This document shows positions 18,252 to 27,532 of a DNA stretch of 64,000 bases, piece by piece. The position numbers and the translations under genes were made by a program. The notes below the pieces were generated by a model. The model saw only the letters and a list, made by a program, of their open reading frames with translations. It searched no databases and was not told the DNA's origin. How positions within the stretch are numbered: the stretch's first letter is position 1; the number at the start of each line of letters is the position of its first letter. This stretch comes from CAIYTF01 sp963664845 (GTDB lineage Bacteria > Bacteroidota > Ignavibacteria > Ignavibacteriales > Ignavibacteriaceae). The stretch lies in assembly GCA_963664845.1 (NCBI GenBank), contig OY761615.1, positions 4,774,001 to 4,838,000 of the forward strand, written 5' to 3'.

Positions 18252-18579
18252 CTACGGTTTATGCGGATGCATTATTTACTATTGTGGAGAATCAAAAATG
18301 CCCTGCAAAGGTGCCCGATTTTTTGTATTTTTGATTCCGACCTGAACATATTTCCACTATTTAGTTTTCTGCCGTAATGCTTCGGAGCCGAAATTTTGCG
18401 GTTTTGGAAAACATCGAATTGCTGTCTCCATCACTCAAAGAAAAAGTGCATAAATATTCGTATGTAACCATAAAATAATGCAAATTTAACATTTAAATGC
18501 AATGACTTCGCGGAAATATTCGTAAATTCTGTTCCAAATCAATTAATTCCCCAGACAAATCCCAAGACATATTATAAAC

Positions 18580-19650
18580 ATGGACAAGATAAAAGCAAAA
18601 CTCCTCCTTGAAGACGGCAGCATCTTCGAAGGGTACAGTTTCGGTGCCGTGGGTGATACCTCAGGTGAGGTGGTATTCAACACAGGAATGGTCGGGTATC
18701 CCGAAACGCTTACCGATCCTTCGTATTGCGGGCAGATCATTGTTATGACTTACCCGCTTATTGGAAACTATGGCATTCCCGGCAGAGAACGTGAGAACGG
18801 GCTTCTGCAAAATTTTGAATCAGAAAAAATCTTCGCGCGGGCACTAATAGTGGCCGATTATTCGCATGAATATTCTCACTGGAACGCTGTGCAGTCACTT
18901 GGCGAATGGCTCATCCAGGAGAATATCCCGGCGCTGTACGGCATCGATACGAGAATGTTGACGCGCAAACTGCGTGAGAAGGGAACCATGCTTGGCAAGA
19001 TCCTCTTCACTGAAGAAGATAACCTTGCCTGGATTGACCCGAATAAAACCAACCTTGTCGGCGAAGTATCGGTAAAAGAGCCCGTTCTTTATGAGAAATC
19101 AAAGACCAAAATTGCCATTGTGGATTGCGGAGTAAAGAACAACATCATCCAGGCATTTTTGCGGAGGGATATCACGGTTCTGCGCACACCCTACAACTAC
19201 GATTTCACCAAAGAGACGGTGAACGGGATTGTGCTTTCCAACGGGCCGGGTGACCCGATGAATTGTCAGGAAACCATAGAGAATGTGAAAAAGGCCATGA
19301 GTACCGGGATCCCGATCCTCGGTATTTGCCTCGGAAGCCAGATGCTTGCACTTGCTGCAGGGTCGGTCAGTTACAAACTGAAATACGGACACCGAAGCCA
19401 TAACCAACCGGTGAATGAAGCCGGGACAAAGAGGTGTTATATCACCTCGCAGAACCACGGATACGCGATAGACAACGCTTCACTGAAAGAGGACTGGCGT
19501 GAGTGGTTTGCCAATGATAATGACGGGACCAATGAGGGTATAATGCACATGCACAAGCCTTTCTTCGGAGCGCAATTCCACCCGGAGGCGTCGCCCGGAC
19601 CAGATGACACTGAATTTATTTTTGACATGTTCGTGAGGGCCTTAGCATGA
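18580..19650 (+). CDS. carA: Carbamoyl-phosphate synthase small subunit
   Basis: A 356-residue glutamine amidotransferase subunit. It hydrolyses glutamine and channels ammonia to CarB for carbamoyl phosphate, used in arginine and pyrimidine synthesis. The N-terminal CPSase_sm_chain domain (1-150) has FNTGMVGYPE. The class I GATase domain (about 175-356) carries the nucleophile Cys250 (GICLGSQ) and the triad residues His334 and Glu336 (FHPEASPGP). Length is typical. Its stop overlaps the carB start by 4 bases (ATGA). The Shine-Dalgarno is weak. An arginine operon lies at 55467-62742, so it may share ArgR control, but no ARG box as good as those before argC is seen upstream. Confidence 0.97.
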   Translation: MDKIKAKLLLEDGSIFEGYSFGAVGDTSGEVVFNTGMVGYPETLTDPSYCGQIIVMTYPLIGNYGIPGRERENGLLQNFESEKIFARALIVADYSHEYSHWNAVQSLGEWLIQENIPALYGIDTRMLTRKLREKGTMLGKILFTEEDNLAWIDPNKTNLVGEVSVKEPVLYEKSKTKIAIVDCGVKNNIIQAFLRRDITVLRTPYNYDFTKETVNGIVLSNGPGDPMNCQETIENVKKAMSTGIPILGICLGSQMLALAAGSVSYKLKYGHRSHNQPVNEAGTKRCYITSQNHGYAIDNASLKEDWREWFANDNDGTNEGIMHMHKPFFGAQFHPEASPGPDDTEFIFDMFVRALA

Positions 19651-22600
19651 TAAAGAAAGACAAACCAAACAAAGTATTGATACTTGGTTCCGGTGCGCTG
19701 CAGATTGGACAGGCCGGTGAATTTGATTATTCAGGCAGCCAGGCCACCAAGGCACTGAGGGAAGAGGGCATTGAAACCGTGCTGATAAACCCGAACATTG
19801 CAACTATCCAAACGTCCGAGGAACTTGCAGACACCGTATATTTTCTTCCATTGAAGATCGACTTTATCCTGCGTGTGATAGAGAAGGAAAGACCGGATGC
19901 AATATTGCTAAGCTTTGGCGGGCAGACAGCACTTAATGCGGGTGTGGAATTGTTTGACAGGGGAATCCTTGAACAGTATAAAATCAAGGTGCTGGGAACC
20001 CCGGTATCGGTGATAAAAGATACAGAGGACCGGTTCCTGTTTGGTGAACGCGTTAAAGAAGCGGGACTGAAGATTGCCAGAAGCAAGACCGTTGCCAACA
20101 CCGAGGAGGCCCTGGAAGCCGCGGAAGAGATCGGATTTCCTGTGATGGTGCGCATTGCCTATGCCCTGGGAGGACTTGGTTCCGGTATTGTTAACAGCCG
20201 GAAGGAGCTTATAGACAAGGCTGAAAGGGCGTTTTCGTTCACGAACCAGATACTTATTGAGGAGTCGTTATATGGCTGGAAAGAACTGGAATACGAGATA
20301 ATCCGCGACAAATACGACAATTGCATATCGGTGTGCTCCATGGAGAACCTTGATCCCATGGGAATACACACGGGTGACAGCATCGTGGTTGCTCCGCTTC
20401 AGACTCTCACCTCATCCGAGAATTTCCAGTTACGGAGCATAGGGATCAAGATGATCCGGCATCTAGGGATAATAGGGGAGTGTAATATACAGTTTGCCTT
20501 GAACCCCAGGACGTTCGATTACAGGATAATTGAGGTAAATGCGCGGCTTTCGCGCAGTTCTGCGCTTGCCTCGAAGGCTACGGGCTATCCCCTGGCCTTT
20601 GTTGCAGCGAAACTAACTGTAGGATATGACCTAAATGAGGTGGAGAACTCAATCACCAAGGCAACCTCGGCGTGCTTCGAACCGGCGTTGGACTATATCG
20701 TGCTCAAATTCCCCCGGTGGGATCTGCAGAAGTTCAAGTACGTGAACACCCAGCTTGGGTCGGAAATGAAGTCGGTGGGGGAAGTGATGGCCATTGGGCG
20801 CACGTTTGAAGAGGCAATGCAGAAGGCAATACGGATGCTGGACATTGGGGTGGCAGGTTTTTCGGGAAATGATATCCCGATTGAAGACCTGGAAACTGAA
20901 ATTGCGACGCCAACCGACAAACGAATGTTTAAGCTTGCGAGAGCACTTGAGTTAGGAATGACAGTTGATAAAATACATGGACTGTCAAAGATCGATAAAT
21001 GGTTCCTTTACAAGCTAAAGAATATAACTGATTTGAGCAACAAACTGCAAAACAAAAAGTTAGCAGATATAGATGCTGATTTTCTCAGGGTACTTAAGGC
21101 TAACGGCTTTTCTGATAAGCAGATAGGCCTTGCCACCGGAGATGAAGAATTGGCAGTTCGTGCCTACCGGAAAGGTCTTAACGTGCTCCCATTTGTGAAG
21201 CAAATCGATACACTTGCCGCGGAATACCCGGCAAAGACCAATTATCTGTACTTGACTTATAACGGAGCAGAAGATGATATTGAGTTCGGAGCACAGGAGC
21301 AGGTGATAGTTCTGGGTGGCGGAGCATACCGGATAGGGTCGTCGGTGGAGTTCGACTGGTGCTGTGTTAACACGGTTCAGGCACTGGAGAAGATCGGGAA
21401 GAAAACGATAATGATCAACTACAATCCGGAGACGGTGAGCACGGATCACGACATTTGTGACAAACTTTACTTTGAGGAGATAAGTCTTGAGCGGGTGTTG
21501 GACATTTATGAGAAGGAAAACCCGGGTGGGGTGATAGTTTCAATGGGTGGGCAGATACCAAACAACCTGGCAGTAAAGCTTTACAATAACGGCGTAAAAA
21601 TTCTGGGAACTTCGCCGGAGCACATTGACAAAGCGGAAGACCGGAATAAGTTTTCTTCGATCCTGGACGTGCTGGAAATTGACCAACCCGAGTGGCAGGA
21701 GCTGACTTCGCTGGAGGAGGCTAAAACCTTTGCAAATAAGGTAGATTACCCGGTTCTCATAAGACCAAGTTACGTGCTTAGCGGAGCTGCGATGTGCATT
21801 GTTTTAACGGATGCAGAGCTGGAGGATTACCTCAGAAAAGCATCGGAGATTAGTCAGGAGCACCCGGTTGTGATAAGCAAATTTATTACGAACGCGAGGG
21901 AAATTGAAGTGGACGCGGTTGCGGATCACGGTGATTTGTTCTGCTATGCGATATCGGAGCACGTTGAAAATGCCGGGGTGCACTCTGGGGATGCCACTAT
22001 TGTGCTCCCACCCCAAAGGACCTATTTGGAGACAATGCGACGGTTGAAGATCATTACCAAGCAGATTGCCAGGGAATTGCAAATAACCGGGCCGTTCAAT
22101 ATACAGTTTATTGCCAAGGACAACGAGGTGAAGGTAATTGAATGCAATCTAAGGGCTTCACGGAGCTTCCCGTTTGTTTCCAAGACGCTGAAGATCAATT
22201 TTATACAGATTGCAACCCGGCTCATGCTTGGTGAATGGGTGGCCAAAATTGATCGTTCCTCGTTCGATTTGGACTATGTCGGTGTGAAGGCCTCACAGTT
22301 CTCGTTCACCCGATTAAAGGGATCGGACCCGGTTGTGGGAGTTGAGATGTCCTCTACCGGTGAAGTTGCCTGCCTTGGTGATGACTTCAACGAGGCATTT
22401 CTGAAGAGTCTGCTTTCCACGGGCTTTCACTTGCCGGTGACTTCGATATTGCTTTCCACGGGTCCCGCCGAAGGAAAGGCGGAGATGATAAAGGAACTGC
22501 TGGACTTGCAGGCGATGGGAATAACGCTTTACGGCACGGACGGCACCGTAAATTATTACAGGGATTATGGTGTCAAAATTAACTTGCTAATGCGTCCGTT

Positions 22601-22841
22601 TGACCAGGCGGAGCCGGCGATATTGACCTACCTTTCGGAGCGGAAAATTGACCTGGTGATAAACATCCCGAAGAATGCCGAAAAGACCATGCTGGACAGT
22701 GATTATATCATCCGGCGGAAGTCAATTGACTATAATATTCCATTGATTACGAACCTGCAGTTTGCCAAGCGGTTTGTGAAGGCTTATAAGGTATACCAGA
22801 ACAAGCCGCTGGAAGTGAAGAGCTGGGAGGAGTATGAGTAA
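19647..22841 (+). CDS. carB: Carbamoyl-phosphate synthase large subunit
   Basis: A 1064-residue synthetase that makes carbamoyl phosphate from bicarbonate, ammonia and two ATP. Two homologous ATP-grasp halves are visible: GSGALQIGQAGEFDYSGSQA near the N-terminus, with its counterpart GGGAYRIGSSVEFDWC near residue 553. EVNARLSRSSALASKATGYP and ECNLRASRSFPFVSKT are the paired ATP-site motifs. A C-terminal MGS-like allosteric domain covers about 930-1064. The length is normal for CarB and there is no frame disruption. It is co-translated with carA and ends 64 bases before a convergent VOC gene, with a strong hairpin in between. Confidence 0.97.
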   Translation: MIKKDKPNKVLILGSGALQIGQAGEFDYSGSQATKALREEGIETVLINPNIATIQTSEELADTVYFLPLKIDFILRVIEKERPDAILLSFGGQTALNAGVELFDRGILEQYKIKVLGTPVSVIKDTEDRFLFGERVKEAGLKIARSKTVANTEEALEAAEEIGFPVMVRIAYALGGLGSGIVNSRKELIDKAERAFSFTNQILIEESLYGWKELEYEIIRDKYDNCISVCSMENLDPMGIHTGDSIVVAPLQTLTSSENFQLRSIGIKMIRHLGIIGECNIQFALNPRTFDYRIIEVNARLSRSSALASKATGYPLAFVAAKLTVGYDLNEVENSITKATSACFEPALDYIVLKFPRWDLQKFKYVNTQLGSEMKSVGEVMAIGRTFEEAMQKAIRMLDIGVAGFSGNDIPIEDLETEIATPTDKRMFKLARALELGMTVDKIHGLSKIDKWFLYKLKNITDLSNKLQNKKLADIDADFLRVLKANGFSDKQIGLATGDEELAVRAYRKGLNVLPFVKQIDTLAAEYPAKTNYLYLTYNGAEDDIEFGAQEQVIVLGGGAYRIGSSVEFDWCCVNTVQALEKIGKKTIMINYNPETVSTDHDICDKLYFEEISLERVLDIYEKENPGGVIVSMGGQIPNNLAVKLYNNGVKILGTSPEHIDKAEDRNKFSSILDVLEIDQPEWQELTSLEEAKTFANKVDYPVLIRPSYVLSGAAMCIVLTDAELEDYLRKASEISQEHPVVISKFITNAREIEVDAVADHGDLFCYAISEHVENAGVHSGDATIVLPPQRTYLETMRRLKIITKQIARELQITGPFNIQFIAKDNEVKVIECNLRASRSFPFVSKTLKINFIQIATRLMLGEWVAKIDRSSFDLDYVGVKASQFSFTRLKGSDPVVGVEMSSTGEVACLGDDFNEAFLKSLLSTGFHLPVTSILLSTGPAEGKAEMIKELLDLQAMGITLYGTDGTVNYYRDYGVKINLLMRPFDQAEPAILTYLSERKIDLVINIPKNAEKTMLDSDYIIRRKSIDYNIPLITNLQFAKRFVKAYKVYQNKPLEVKSWEEYE

Positions 22842-22865
22842 AGGACTTTCGAACCCACCCTGTGT

Positions 22866-22888
22866 CCCTCCCTTTCGCAAAGGGAGGG
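22866..22888. terminator. Bidirectional hairpin after carB
   Basis: CCCTCCCTTT and AAAGGGAGGG form a perfect 10-bp stem around CGC, between the convergent carB and VOC genes. It lacks a U-run, so it is either a transcript-end hairpin or a copy of the CT/AG-rich interspersed repeat also seen at 7380-7401. Confidence 0.55.
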
Positions 22889-22904
22889 AGTTAGGCATTT
22901 ATTA

Positions 22905-23300
22905 CTATTTTGTTGAATGGAGTCCTACGAAGTTTCCTTCGGTGTCGATGATGAAGGCAAAATAACCCGTCTCCGTGTTGATGAGGGTTTTAGGTGTGGC
23001 GATGTTGCCTCCTTTGGCTGTTACCCTGTCGAGGACCAATTGCAGATCGGGATTTGCATTGAGGAAGACTGTAGTGCCCACTTTGGCTGGGGAGAGCATG
23101 TCGCTTTGGACGAGGGCGCCGGTCACTTTGCCGCCGGACGGGTTTGTGGGGAAAAAGGACATGTGGCCGCCTGTCATTTGACCGGGTATCATCTGAATTT
23201 CCAAAATGCCCTCGTAAAAATCAGTCGCACGCTTAATGTCGTTAACCGGTATCTGGAAATAGTTTAACGCATTGGTATCGCTGCTCATTTTGCTGCTCAT
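22905..23300 (-). CDS. VOC/glyoxalase-like protein
   Basis: A 131-residue small metal-binding-fold protein of the vicinal oxygen chelate superfamily. Features are NYFQIPVNDIKRATDFYE at the N-terminus, GGHMSFFP in the middle and the terminal DTEGNFVGLHS. Many relatives are uncharacterised enzymes or antibiotic-binding proteins, and no substrate can be assigned. ATG 23300 is preferred over upstream codons because AAGGA lies 9 bases before it; ATG 23288 is also possible. The first 8 bases of this gene and its 72-base promoter region are duplicated at 33923-34002, which brackets an AT-rich island. Confidence 0.82.
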   Translation of the reverse strand: MSSKMSSDTNALNYFQIPVNDIKRATDFYEGILEIQMIPGQMTGGHMSFFPTNPSGGKVTGALVQSDMLSPAKVGTTVFLNANPDLQLVLDRVTAKGGNIATPKTLINTETGYFAFIIDTEGNFVGLHSTK

Positions 23301-23372
23301 GGGTATCCGATCCTTGGTTTTGTGAAAGTTTGGTGGGGAGAATATACAGCAGTCAAAACCAAATTGCAAAAC
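23293..23372. repeat. 80-bp direct repeat, left copy
   Basis: This segment matches 33923-34002 in the same orientation with three mismatches (23301 G/T, 23353 T/A, 23355 A/G). It covers the VOC start codon region and promoter. With the right copy it brackets 10.55 kb of AT-richer DNA. Confidence 0.9.
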
Positions 23373-23664
23373 TGGCTTTAAGCACCATGTGAAAAGAAGA
23401 ATGCTGTATAATGCAACTTAGCAGATGGTCGTAAAAAACTCCCATTTTTCGGCCAAAGTGGTGCCGTCTCCACACGCACTTATTTACTGCTAAAAAGAGA
23501 TAAAGGAAAACGGTTTCTACCGAATAAGACGGAAAATAGAAAACACAGGGACCCATTATACTCGAATTTGGGAAATAAAGATATTGCTTACTCCCATCAT
23601 ATGGTCACAAAATTTCGAACAATTTGTATCTTACAAATAGCGGTGAGTGATTGAGGTTCAGCTA
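23301..23664. other. Intergenic region
   Basis: About 360 bases upstream of the VOC gene and downstream of the sigma-54 regulator. The first 72 bases belong to the 80-bp repeat and contain the VOC promoter and Shine-Dalgarno. I see no gene in the rest. Confidence 0.45.
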
Positions 23665-25869
23665 TCACCGTTCGGCATCGTTCCGTTCCGGCAGTAACCT
23701 CGGACTTACAATTTCATGATCGATGTTATACTCCCGATTTTCATTTAAGATAATAATCGACCGTTGTATACCTAATTTTTTCATCCTGGTACCGAGCGTT
23801 TTTCCATTAATTTTAAGAAGCTGTGCGGCGCCGTTTTCACCAGTTACTTTACCTTTTGTTAATCTAAGAGCATTAACTATATGTTCTCTTTCCATTTCGT
23901 TAAGTGATTTGAATGGTTCTTCCTCACATTTGTTTCCATTAGTTGTTTCAATTTTGAAATTATCAAAATTAAGCTTTGCCCCTTGAGATATTATGATTGC
24001 TCTTTCAATAAAGTGTTCAAGCTCACGAATGTTTCCCGGCCAGCTATAATTTAGTAATATATCCAAATCATTTTTCTTTATTACCCTTATATCTTTACCA
24101 AATTTTTTAGAATATATTTCAGAGAAATGTTTTACAAGCAATGGGATATCTTCAATTCGTTCTCTTAATGGCGGCAGCTCAACAGGGAAAACATTTAACC
24201 TAAAGTATAAATCTGCTCTAAACCTGCCCTGCTCAACCTCTTTTTTAAGATTACGATTAGTTGCGGCAACTATTCTAACATCAGAATAAACAGTACTTTT
24301 TCCACCCACGCGCTCAAATTCCTTTTCCTGTAAAACCCGCAGTAGTTTTGATTGGGATTCCAGTGGCAGCTCACATATCTCATCCAAAAAAATTGTCCCG
24401 TTATGAGCAATTTCAAATTTTCCTATTTTCTTTTCAAAGGCACCGGTAAAACTTCCTTTTTCATGTCCGAACAATTCAGATTCAATTAATTGAACCGGGA
24501 GTGCGGCGCAATTGACGATTATGAATGCTTGATTGCATCTTTTTGAGAGTTTATGTATTGCCCGTGCAATTACTTCTTTTCCCGTTCCAGTTTCACCGGT
24601 AACCAATACTGTTGCATCAAGGGGCGCAACTTGTTTAACCTTATTCAGAGTATTGGTAATCGCAGCGCTCTTGCCGATTATCTCATGGAACCCAGTTGTC
24701 ATATTTATCTCCTCAAGAAGATAGTGTTTTTCCAGTTCCAGCTTTTTCGATAATGCTTCGACCTCTTTAAATGAATAGAAATTAGCGAATAGTGATATAA
24801 GTTGGGGAAGAAGATTTTCACAAAACTCTATTTCAGTCCTGGAAAAATAGGTAGCATGATCGTTCATTAGTTTAATACTGATTTCAACTTCCCGAGATGC
24901 ATACTGTTTTTTACCGATTGCAACATAAAGCTCGCCAAGGTTATTTTTCATAAACCTGAATACGATCAATGATACTATTGAATTCTTTTCCTTTAATTGT
25001 TTTATGTGTGAATATTTACTGCACATTTTTATCAACGCGGCTCCATTGATCTCTGTATGAACAACTCCCTCTTCATAAGGCAGCAGGGATTTAACTGCGT
25101 CCATAATTAGAATAGTATTTCTTGCAGCTTTAGTCACCTTATATCTACCATTATCATCCTTAATAATATTTACACCTTCTTTTTCGTTCTTATTAAATCC
25201 CCTGCCAATTAGACCAATATATTCAAACGGGAGCAGTTTGCTAATGGCTTCAGCCAATTTTGTATAAAAAATATCCTCGTCCTTAATATCAATCAGTAAG
25301 CTGAAAAACTTTACCAGAATATCTTTTTCTTCTTCTTTATGTTTAAGCCTGACAACATACTCCGCGTTCTTGATAGCAGAAGCAATCAAATTTGAAAAAC
25401 GAATCAGATAACTGTCATTTTTAATGCTTTTTACATAATTACTTAAGGGTAAAATAATGTGGCCTATTAAATTTCCTCCGGTTTGCATTGGTATAAACAG
25501 TAAATTACTGATCTTTCTCTTTTCCAGAATTTTTGAAATATCTGTTTGTCCTTTATCAAATTTTTCCATGTTATAAAATATCAGCGATTTGACTTCTGTA
25601 ATAATGGAATTTTCACCGAACAATTCCGAAGGCAACGAGTCTATTGAGAATTGCTGATGCCATTTTGCAGTGTCTTTCCGAAAAGGAATAGTGACCATCA
25701 GGCAACCCAATTTATCTCTGCTTTCTGTAAACATTGCCAAACCACAAAGATCAGTATTAAATAATGTATTTATCCTGTCAAAAATTTTAGTGAAAAGGAT
25801 GTTATAGTCGCTTATTGCCGCAATATCATCATTAATGGATAATAGCAAATCAAAATCATTCTTAAACAT
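23665..25869 (-). CDS. GAF-domain sigma-54-dependent activator
   Basis: A 734-residue enhancer-binding protein of FhlA/NtrC type. Two GAF-like sensor regions lie at about 10-175 and 190-370, followed by a short coiled coil. The AAA+ domain (about 393-625) has Walker A GETGTGKE (425-432), the sigma-54 contact loop GSFTGA (472-477), Walker B IFLDE (493-497) and the R-finger region FRADLYFRLNV. A Fis-type helix-turn-helix lies at about 660-700. It lacks a receiver domain, so it probably senses a small molecule or redox state in the cytoplasm. It is transcribed divergently from the efflux operon, and the shared 248-base gap contains tandem dyads and a -24/-12 promoter, making it the likely activator of that operon. 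Confidence 0.93.
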   Translation of the reverse strand: MFKNDFDLLLSINDDIAAISDYNILFTKIFDRINTLFNTDLCGLAMFTESRDKLGCLMVTIPFRKDTAKWHQQFSIDSLPSELFGENSIITEVKSLIFYNMEKFDKGQTDISKILEKRKISNLLFIPMQTGGNLIGHIILPLSNYVKSIKNDSYLIRFSNLIASAIKNAEYVVRLKHKEEEKDILVKFFSLLIDIKDEDIFYTKLAEAISKLLPFEYIGLIGRGFNKNEKEGVNIIKDDNGRYKVTKAARNTILIMDAVKSLLPYEEGVVHTEINGAALIKMCSKYSHIKQLKEKNSIVSLIVFRFMKNNLGELYVAIGKKQYASREVEISIKLMNDHATYFSRTEIEFCENLLPQLISLFANFYSFKEVEALSKKLELEKHYLLEEINMTTGFHEIIGKSAAITNTLNKVKQVAPLDATVLVTGETGTGKEVIARAIHKLSKRCNQAFIIVNCAALPVQLIESELFGHEKGSFTGAFEKKIGKFEIAHNGTIFLDEICELPLESQSKLLRVLQEKEFERVGGKSTVYSDVRIVAATNRNLKKEVEQGRFRADLYFRLNVFPVELPPLRERIEDIPLLVKHFSEIYSKKFGKDIRVIKKNDLDILLNYSWPGNIRELEHFIERAIIISQGAKLNFDNFKIETTNGNKCEEEPFKSLNEMEREHIVNALRLTKGKVTGENGAAQLLKINGKTLGTRMKKLGIQRSIIILNENREYNIDHEIVSPRLLPERNDAER

Positions 25870-25947
25870 TTTGCCGTGCCTCTCATTGTAACTGCTCTAA
25901 TTGAAGGAATAATATACGTTTTGTGTTTATTATTACAGTAAATATAC

Positions 25948-26000
25948 ACCGTTGCTTGTATTAAAGCAAAATGTGCATACCGGTGCTGGTATTAAAGCAA
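25948..26000. promoter_or_regulatory. Tandem upstream activator sites
   Basis: Two 22-base direct repeats, 25948-25969 and 25979-26000, differ at only two positions and start 31 bases apart, about three helical turns. Each contains the dyad TTGCTT-N6-AAGCAA (imperfect on the left arm of the second). They lie about 85-135 bases before the expected start of the efflux transcript, the usual distance for sites of sigma-54 activators. The adjacent Fis-HTH regulator is the natural candidate to bind them. Confidence 0.75.
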
Positions 26001-26058
26001 TAATTTGCCAAAGAAGATTTAATAGCTCCAATTTGTCTAAAATCACTTGATTATATAC

Positions 26059-26074
26059 TGGCACGCCATTTGAT
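26059..26074 (+). promoter_or_regulatory. Sigma-54 (-24/-12) promoter
   Basis: TGGCACG-CCAT-TTGAT fits the consensus TGGCACG-N4-TTGCW in all but one base. The GG and the -12 G are exactly 12 bases apart. Transcription would start near 26085, leaving a 33-base leader if translation begins at TTG 26118. Confidence 0.75.
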
Positions 26075-26117
26075 ATTATAACCTCGTAATATGGATGAAT
26101 TTAACGAGGAAATCAGT

Positions 26118-27521
26118 TTGAAGCGAACATATAGAATTTTGAGTAATCTTTTAATAGCCGCCTTCTTATTCCATGGAAATAGTATCGCACAAATACAAAA
26201 ACGTGATTTTTCTTTAGTTGACTGCATAAACTATGCAAAAGAGAACAATACGGACATAAAAAAGGCTATAATTGAAGAAATAAGATCGGAAAAGAAGATA
26301 AATGAAGTGCTTGGAAGTGGGTTACCACAAATATCGTTATCAGGCAATATTGTGAATAATCTTGAATTGCCAACTCAGCTTATACCTGGGGATTTCTTTG
26401 GTGCGCCAGGAACCTTTGTTAAGGTGAAGTTCGGAACAAAATACAGTTACACGTTTTCCGGCGAAATAAACCAGATGCTATTTAACGGTTCGTTTTGGCT
26501 TGGTTTAAGCGGTGCAAAATATTCGAATCGTTACTATAATCAGAACAAAGAAATAGTTTCGGAAAATGTTGAATATGAGGTAGCGACTGCATACTATCAA
26601 ACCCTGGTTGTTCAAAAGCAAATTCAACTCTTAAAACAAGATCAAATTCTCATATCAAAATTAATGGGTGATTCAAAACTTCTTTTCGATAATGGAAAAG
26701 CCAAAGAAGTTGATGTTGACCGCCTGAATGTCAGCTTGCATAACATCGAGTATCAGCTTAAAAAGGCCAGCGATGCACTTAACCAATCTTATAATTACTT
26801 AAAATACAAAATGGGAATGACCGTAGCCACAAATATCTCTCTGGCCGATAGTTCTATCTTTTCAAAAGATTCATTATTGGAACAAAGTATTGGAAAATTA
26901 CAATACGAAAAGGAAGGCATATTTACCTACGAGAATCGTTCAGATTATAAGATTCTGAAAACAAGCCTGGAATTACAAAAACTGGACAAAAAAAACCAGA
27001 TTGCGCAGTTATTGCCGTCGATAAGCGCATATGGAAGCTTTGCTTATACTGCAGACCGAACAAATTTTGATCTTTTTGATTCAAAAAAAGACTGGTTTAA
27101 ATATTCTTCAGTTGGAATACGAATGCAATTACCTGTTTTTACAGGCGGGCAAAGAATGGCACGAATTCAGCAATCATCACTTAGTATAGATGCTTTGCAA
27201 GAAGATATTAATAAGGCTCAGAACGGAATAAACCTGCAAATATCAAACTATATTATGAAATATAACAGCGCATTTGATAATGTTAAAACGAATAAGCTGA
27301 ATACCGATCTGGCAAAAAAAATATACGACATTACCATTCTGGAATACAAAGAAGGGGTAACAAGTGCTGCAAGCCTGGTAGATTCTGAAACTAAGTTGAG
27401 GGAAGCACAGACTAATTTTATCAATTCTCTTTTGGACCTTTATGTGACAAAATTCGATCTTGAAAAAGCAAGGGGAACGCTTACCAGTTATATAACCAGC
27501 TTTGAAATTGTAAATAAATAA
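26118..27521 (+). CDS. TolC-family outer membrane efflux protein
   Basis: A 467-residue outer membrane factor. After a signal peptide (MKRTYRILSN...SIAQ), the two repeated OEP domains are visible as long amphipathic helices with the recurring family pattern (SLVDCINYAKENN and KIYDITILEYKEG). It should form the trimeric channel of the RND pump encoded next. I chose TTG 26118 rather than ATG 26091: AGGA at 26107-26110 has good spacing, it gives a clean signal peptide, and the predicted sigma-54 transcript start leaves only about 6 bases before 26091. It is the first gene of the operon, 11 bases before the adaptor gene. Confidence 0.88.
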   Translation: MKRTYRILSNLLIAAFLFHGNSIAQIQKRDFSLVDCINYAKENNTDIKKAIIEEIRSEKKINEVLGSGLPQISLSGNIVNNLELPTQLIPGDFFGAPGTFVKVKFGTKYSYTFSGEINQMLFNGSFWLGLSGAKYSNRYYNQNKEIVSENVEYEVATAYYQTLVVQKQIQLLKQDQILISKLMGDSKLLFDNGKAKEVDVDRLNVSLHNIEYQLKKASDALNQSYNYLKYKMGMTVATNISLADSSIFSKDSLLEQSIGKLQYEKEGIFTYENRSDYKILKTSLELQKLDKKNQIAQLLPSISAYGSFAYTADRTNFDLFDSKKDWFKYSSVGIRMQLPVFTGGQRMARIQQSSLSIDALQEDINKAQNGINLQISNYIMKYNSAFDNVKTNKLNTDLAKKIYDITILEYKEGVTSAASLVDSETKLREAQTNFINSLLDLYVTKFDLEKARGTLTSYITSFEIVNK

Positions 27522-27532
27522 AACGAGATAAT

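Larger units (their letters stand above)
17759..18579. other. Repeat-bearing intergenic region before carA
   Basis: About 820 bases with no supported gene; open frames here run through repeats and look non-coding. It contains a CCCCGCT/AGCGGGG hairpin (17944-17960), a GCGGGAATGAC tail, and the third palindromic repeat (18232-18251). The final 120 bases before carA are AT-rich. Two AATGCAA words at about 18477 and 18496 precede carA and may belong to its promoter region. Confidence 0.5.

Noticed and set aside
18470..18579. ARG box before carA
   Set aside because: Two AATGCAA words are present, but they do not form the TTTGCATA dyad seen before argC, so ArgR control of carAB is not supported.
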